A DNA stretch of 7,402 nucleotides from an uncultured Verrucomicrobiota bacterium. Its GTDB lineage: Bacteria > Verrucomicrobiota > Verrucomicrobiae > Opitutales > Opitutaceae. Shown here piece by piece: positions 5,785 through 7,402 of the stretch. How positions within the stretch are numbered: the stretch's first letter is position 1; the number at the start of each line of letters is the position of its first letter. Made by a program: the position numbers and the translations under genes. The notes beneath the pieces were generated by a model. That model had not been told where the DNA came from, did not search any database, and saw only the letters and a program-made list of their open reading frames with translations. The DNA lies in NCBI GenBank assembly GCA_946481225.1, contig CAMLNJ010000137.1, positions 1 through 7,402 of the forward strand. The letters are read 5' to 3'.

Positions 5785-5809
5785 CACGGCCGGGGACGGC
5801 CGTGGCTAC
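5785..5809. repeat. GTAGCC-headed hairpin repeat overlapping a stop codon
   Basis: CACGGCCG (5785-5792) pairs perfectly with CGGCCGTG (5797-5804) around GGGA, which on the plus strand is a GNRA-type tetraloop. On the minus strand the element reads GTAGCC (5809-5804) into the stem, the same head-plus-stem design as at 3053-3077. The esterase stop codon TAG (5808-5806) lies inside this head box. It may act as a terminator for the esterase gene, although no U tract follows. Confidence 0.6.
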
Positions 5810-7263
5810 AATTCTGCGGAAACGCTCGGATGTCGCGCGGCGGCGCGGGCGCGTTCGAGGAGGGACTCGACGGCGGGCCAAGTGACCTCGCGGCTGGCGG
5901 TGCCGCTCGGGTGGATGCCGTCGGGGACCATCTCCTCGAAGCGCTTGGGCTCGTCGCGCAGGAGCCGGGCCCAGACCGGGTAGTGGTCGACGAGGGGCAG
6001 TCCGTGTTTCCGCGCGTAGTCGCGGTAGCCGCCGTAGTAGGCCTCTAGCCGCGGGCGGTCGCCGCCGTATTTCTTCTCCGGCACGCGCGGCGAGTCGTAG
6101 GCGGGGTTCATGGTCTGGAGGACGATCTCGACCTTCGGATTTTGTTTTCGCAGGGCCCGCACCATCGCGTCGAGGTTGGCGACGGACTGTTCGAGGGAGA
6201 CCTGGTTCTTGGTGCTGGCGTCGTTGATCGCGAACTCGAGGAACACGAGGTCCGGTTCGTGGGCGAGGACGCGTTCGGCGAGGTTTTCGACGCCCCAGCG
6301 CGAGTGCATGCCTGCCTTGGCGGCGTTCGCGAAGACGACCTGTCCTGGGTAGTGCTTTTCCCAATACTCCGCAAGGGCCTTGGTCCAGGCGCCGTTGATG
6401 GTGAGGCTGGTGCCGTAGGCGACGACGGTCTGTTTCCGGCCCGCGGCGAGGTTTTGGAAGATGGCGGCGGGGAGCGGGGCTTGCAGCGCCTGCATGGCGG
6501 CGGCGTAGCGCTTGCCGAGTTCGCGCGAGGCGGCGGCGTCGAAGTGGAGCGCGTCGCCCTGGTGGCCGAGGCCGGCCGAGTCGGCGAGACCGACATGGGG
6601 GACGGATGCGGAAACCTGTTTCAGCGCCGCGCGGACGGTGTCGACGTGCGGGTGTTTTTCTTTGGCGAGAAATTCGCCGAGCTGACCGATGACGACGGGC
6701 AGTTCGGGGCGGCCGAGGTCCTGGCGGAGGTCGGCGAGCATCCGCGCGAGACGGGCCCCGTAGGTCTCGGCGGTGTCTTGCTTGTCCGAGTCGGTCTCTC
6801 CTTGGTGCCAGAGGACGCCTTGGAGCGTGCCGGTCGCCGCGGCGAGGCGGGCGCGGGCGAGCGTCTGCTCGTAGAGATCGCCGCCTTTCGCCCAGCGGTG
6901 GAGCGGGCTGCCGCCGACGGCGCAGGGGACGAGGCCGATCACGGTGTCGGGATCGGCTTCGAGCATCGCGAGGGCGAAGGGAATGCCGGGGCCGGCGCCG
7001 GGCTCGACGCGGCCGATTTTTACGTGGATGGGGTCGCGTGCGACGACCCAATGGCCCTCGGGGTCGAGGGAGAGGACGCGCGGGTTGTCGACTTGCTTGG
7101 CGAGTTCGCGGGTGTCGCGGCCGGCCATGTTGGACTGGCCCATGAGGAGGTAGACGTGGAGGTTCTCCTTGGCTGGCGGCGTGGCGGCGGCGGATGATTG
7201 GGCGCGGGCCCAGGGGACGATGAGGAAGGCGAGGAATACGAAGAAGAGGCGCGGGGCGGTCAT
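5806..7263 (-). CDS. Exported double esterase: SASA/CE6-type domain plus GDSL-like SGNH domain
   Basis: A 485-residue protein with a signal peptide (hydrophobic 5-18, cleavage near ARA-QS at 21) and two different SGNH-hydrolase domains. Domain one (about 34-262) is of the sialate O-acetylesterase/acetylxylan esterase type (PF03629, CE6): nucleophile S44 in LLMGQSNMAGRD, oxyanion region AVGGSPLHRW (115-124), WHQGETDSD (152-160) and catalytic H240 in ALHFD. Domain two (about 276-472) is a GDSL-like lipase/esterase (PF13472 type): nucleophile S286 in VAYGTSLT, G318, N348 in FAINDA, and D448 and H451 in PDGIHPSG. All expected catalytic residues are present in both, so both may be active. By family they would remove acetyl or similar esters from polysaccharide; sialate itself is an unlikely substrate beside a GH43 enzyme. 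No Shine-Dalgarno sequence precedes the ATG. Confidence 0.93.
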   Translation of the reverse strand: MTAPRLFFVFLAFLIVPWARAQSSAAATPPAKENLHVYLLMGQSNMAGRDTRELAKQVDNPRVLSLDPEGHWVVARDPIHVKIGRVEPGAGPGIPFALAMLEADPDTVIGLVPCAVGGSPLHRWAKGGDLYEQTLARARLAAATGTLQGVLWHQGETDSDKQDTAETYGARLARMLADLRQDLGRPELPVVIGQLGEFLAKEKHPHVDTVRAALKQVSASVPHVGLADSAGLGHQGDALHFDAAASRELGKRYAAAMQALQAPLPAAIFQNLAAGRKQTVVAYGTSLTINGAWTKALAEYWEKHYPGQVVFANAAKAGMHSRWGVENLAERVLAHEPDLVFLEFAINDASTKNQVSLEQSVANLDAMVRALRKQNPKVEIVLQTMNPAYDSPRVPEKKYGGDRPRLEAYYGGYRDYARKHGLPLVDHYPVWARLLRDEPKRFEEMVPDGIHPSGTASREVTWPAVESLLERARAAARHPSVSAEL

Positions 7264-7309
7264 GGGGCAGCGGAGAGTCCGGATGGTTAGGGTGTGTCTG
7301 GTGAATAAA

Positions 7310-7393
7310 CCAGCCCACCGCTGGCGCTCTACGAGTGAAGCGAGAAAAGGCGCTGGGCCGGCGTTGCCCTCGGCGGCACGGGCCGCTGGCCCG
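7310..7393. other. Structured upstream region of the double esterase gene
   Basis: The 139 bases beyond the esterase start contain no gene. They hold a stem CCAGC (7310-7314) with GCTGG (7320-7324), a repeated GGCGCT at 7323-7328 and 7349-7354, and a stem CGGGCC (7379-7384) with GGCCCG (7388-7393) around GCT. The composition resembles the other hairpin-rich gaps of this window. The stretch 7264-7309 should hold the esterase promoter, but no good -35/-10 pair is evident. Confidence 0.35.
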
Positions 7394-7402
7394 CCTCCGC
7401 CT

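Noticed and set aside
3604..5787. A 727-codon open frame on the minus strand across three genes
   Set aside because: It is rich in Arg, Pro and His, spans genes on both strands and has no domain motif; it is a by-product of high GC content.
5525..7318. A 597-codon open frame on the minus strand over the esterase gene
   Set aside because: Out-of-frame shadow of the real esterase, composed mostly of Arg/Pro/Ala with no recognisable motif.

Overview
This window is high-GC DNA with long antisense open frames, a consequence of the base composition. The gene content (SufE, ribulose-phosphate epimerase, a GH43 glycosidase, a double SGNH esterase, a DUF2059 protein), the general lack of Shine-Dalgarno sequences and the hairpin-rich gaps suggest a polysaccharide-degrading Gram-negative. 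My best guess is a verrucomicrobium of the Opitutaceae type. That placement is inference; there is no rRNA or other marker here.

Layout: a SAM-dependent methyltransferase (57-869, +), closely resembling the mycobacterial phthiotriol dimycocerosate O-methyltransferase family, converges on rpe (873-1541, -). The two stop codons sit in one small palindrome. A 267-base gap with a 79-base inverted-repeat element (1661-1739) separates rpe from the divergent sufE (1809-2243, +). Next comes an unrecognised exported protein (2330-3046, +). A hairpin repeat and a likely two-way terminator lie between it and the convergent DUF2059 gene.

The DUF2059 gene (3147-3920, -) lies 45 bases downstream of a CusF-like copper-binding protein gene (3966-4349, -), and the two are probably co-transcribed. 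Both products have signal peptides. The DUF2059 protein is very methionine-rich, so a periplasmic Cu(I)-handling pair is plausible but unproven. A nine-base G/C run lies between the two genes.

A divergent control region (4365-4494) with AAACG/CGTTTT-type operator-like boxes leads into an exported GH43 glycosidase (4495-5700, +). Convergent to it is an exported 485-residue protein with two different SGNH esterase domains (5806-7263, -). The GH43 enzyme and the esterase together would suit removal of arabinose and acetyl side groups from a plant hemicellulose. The 3' intergenic hairpins at 3049-3085 and 5785-5809 share a GTAGCC-plus-stem design and look like members of one dispersed repeat family. 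In the second, the box supplies the esterase's stop codon.

No RNA gene, CRISPR array, insertion sequence or defence system is visible. The most unusual features are the methyltransferase's apparent kinship, the copper/Met-rich pair, the double esterase and the hairpin repeats; I do not see a clearly new multi-gene system.
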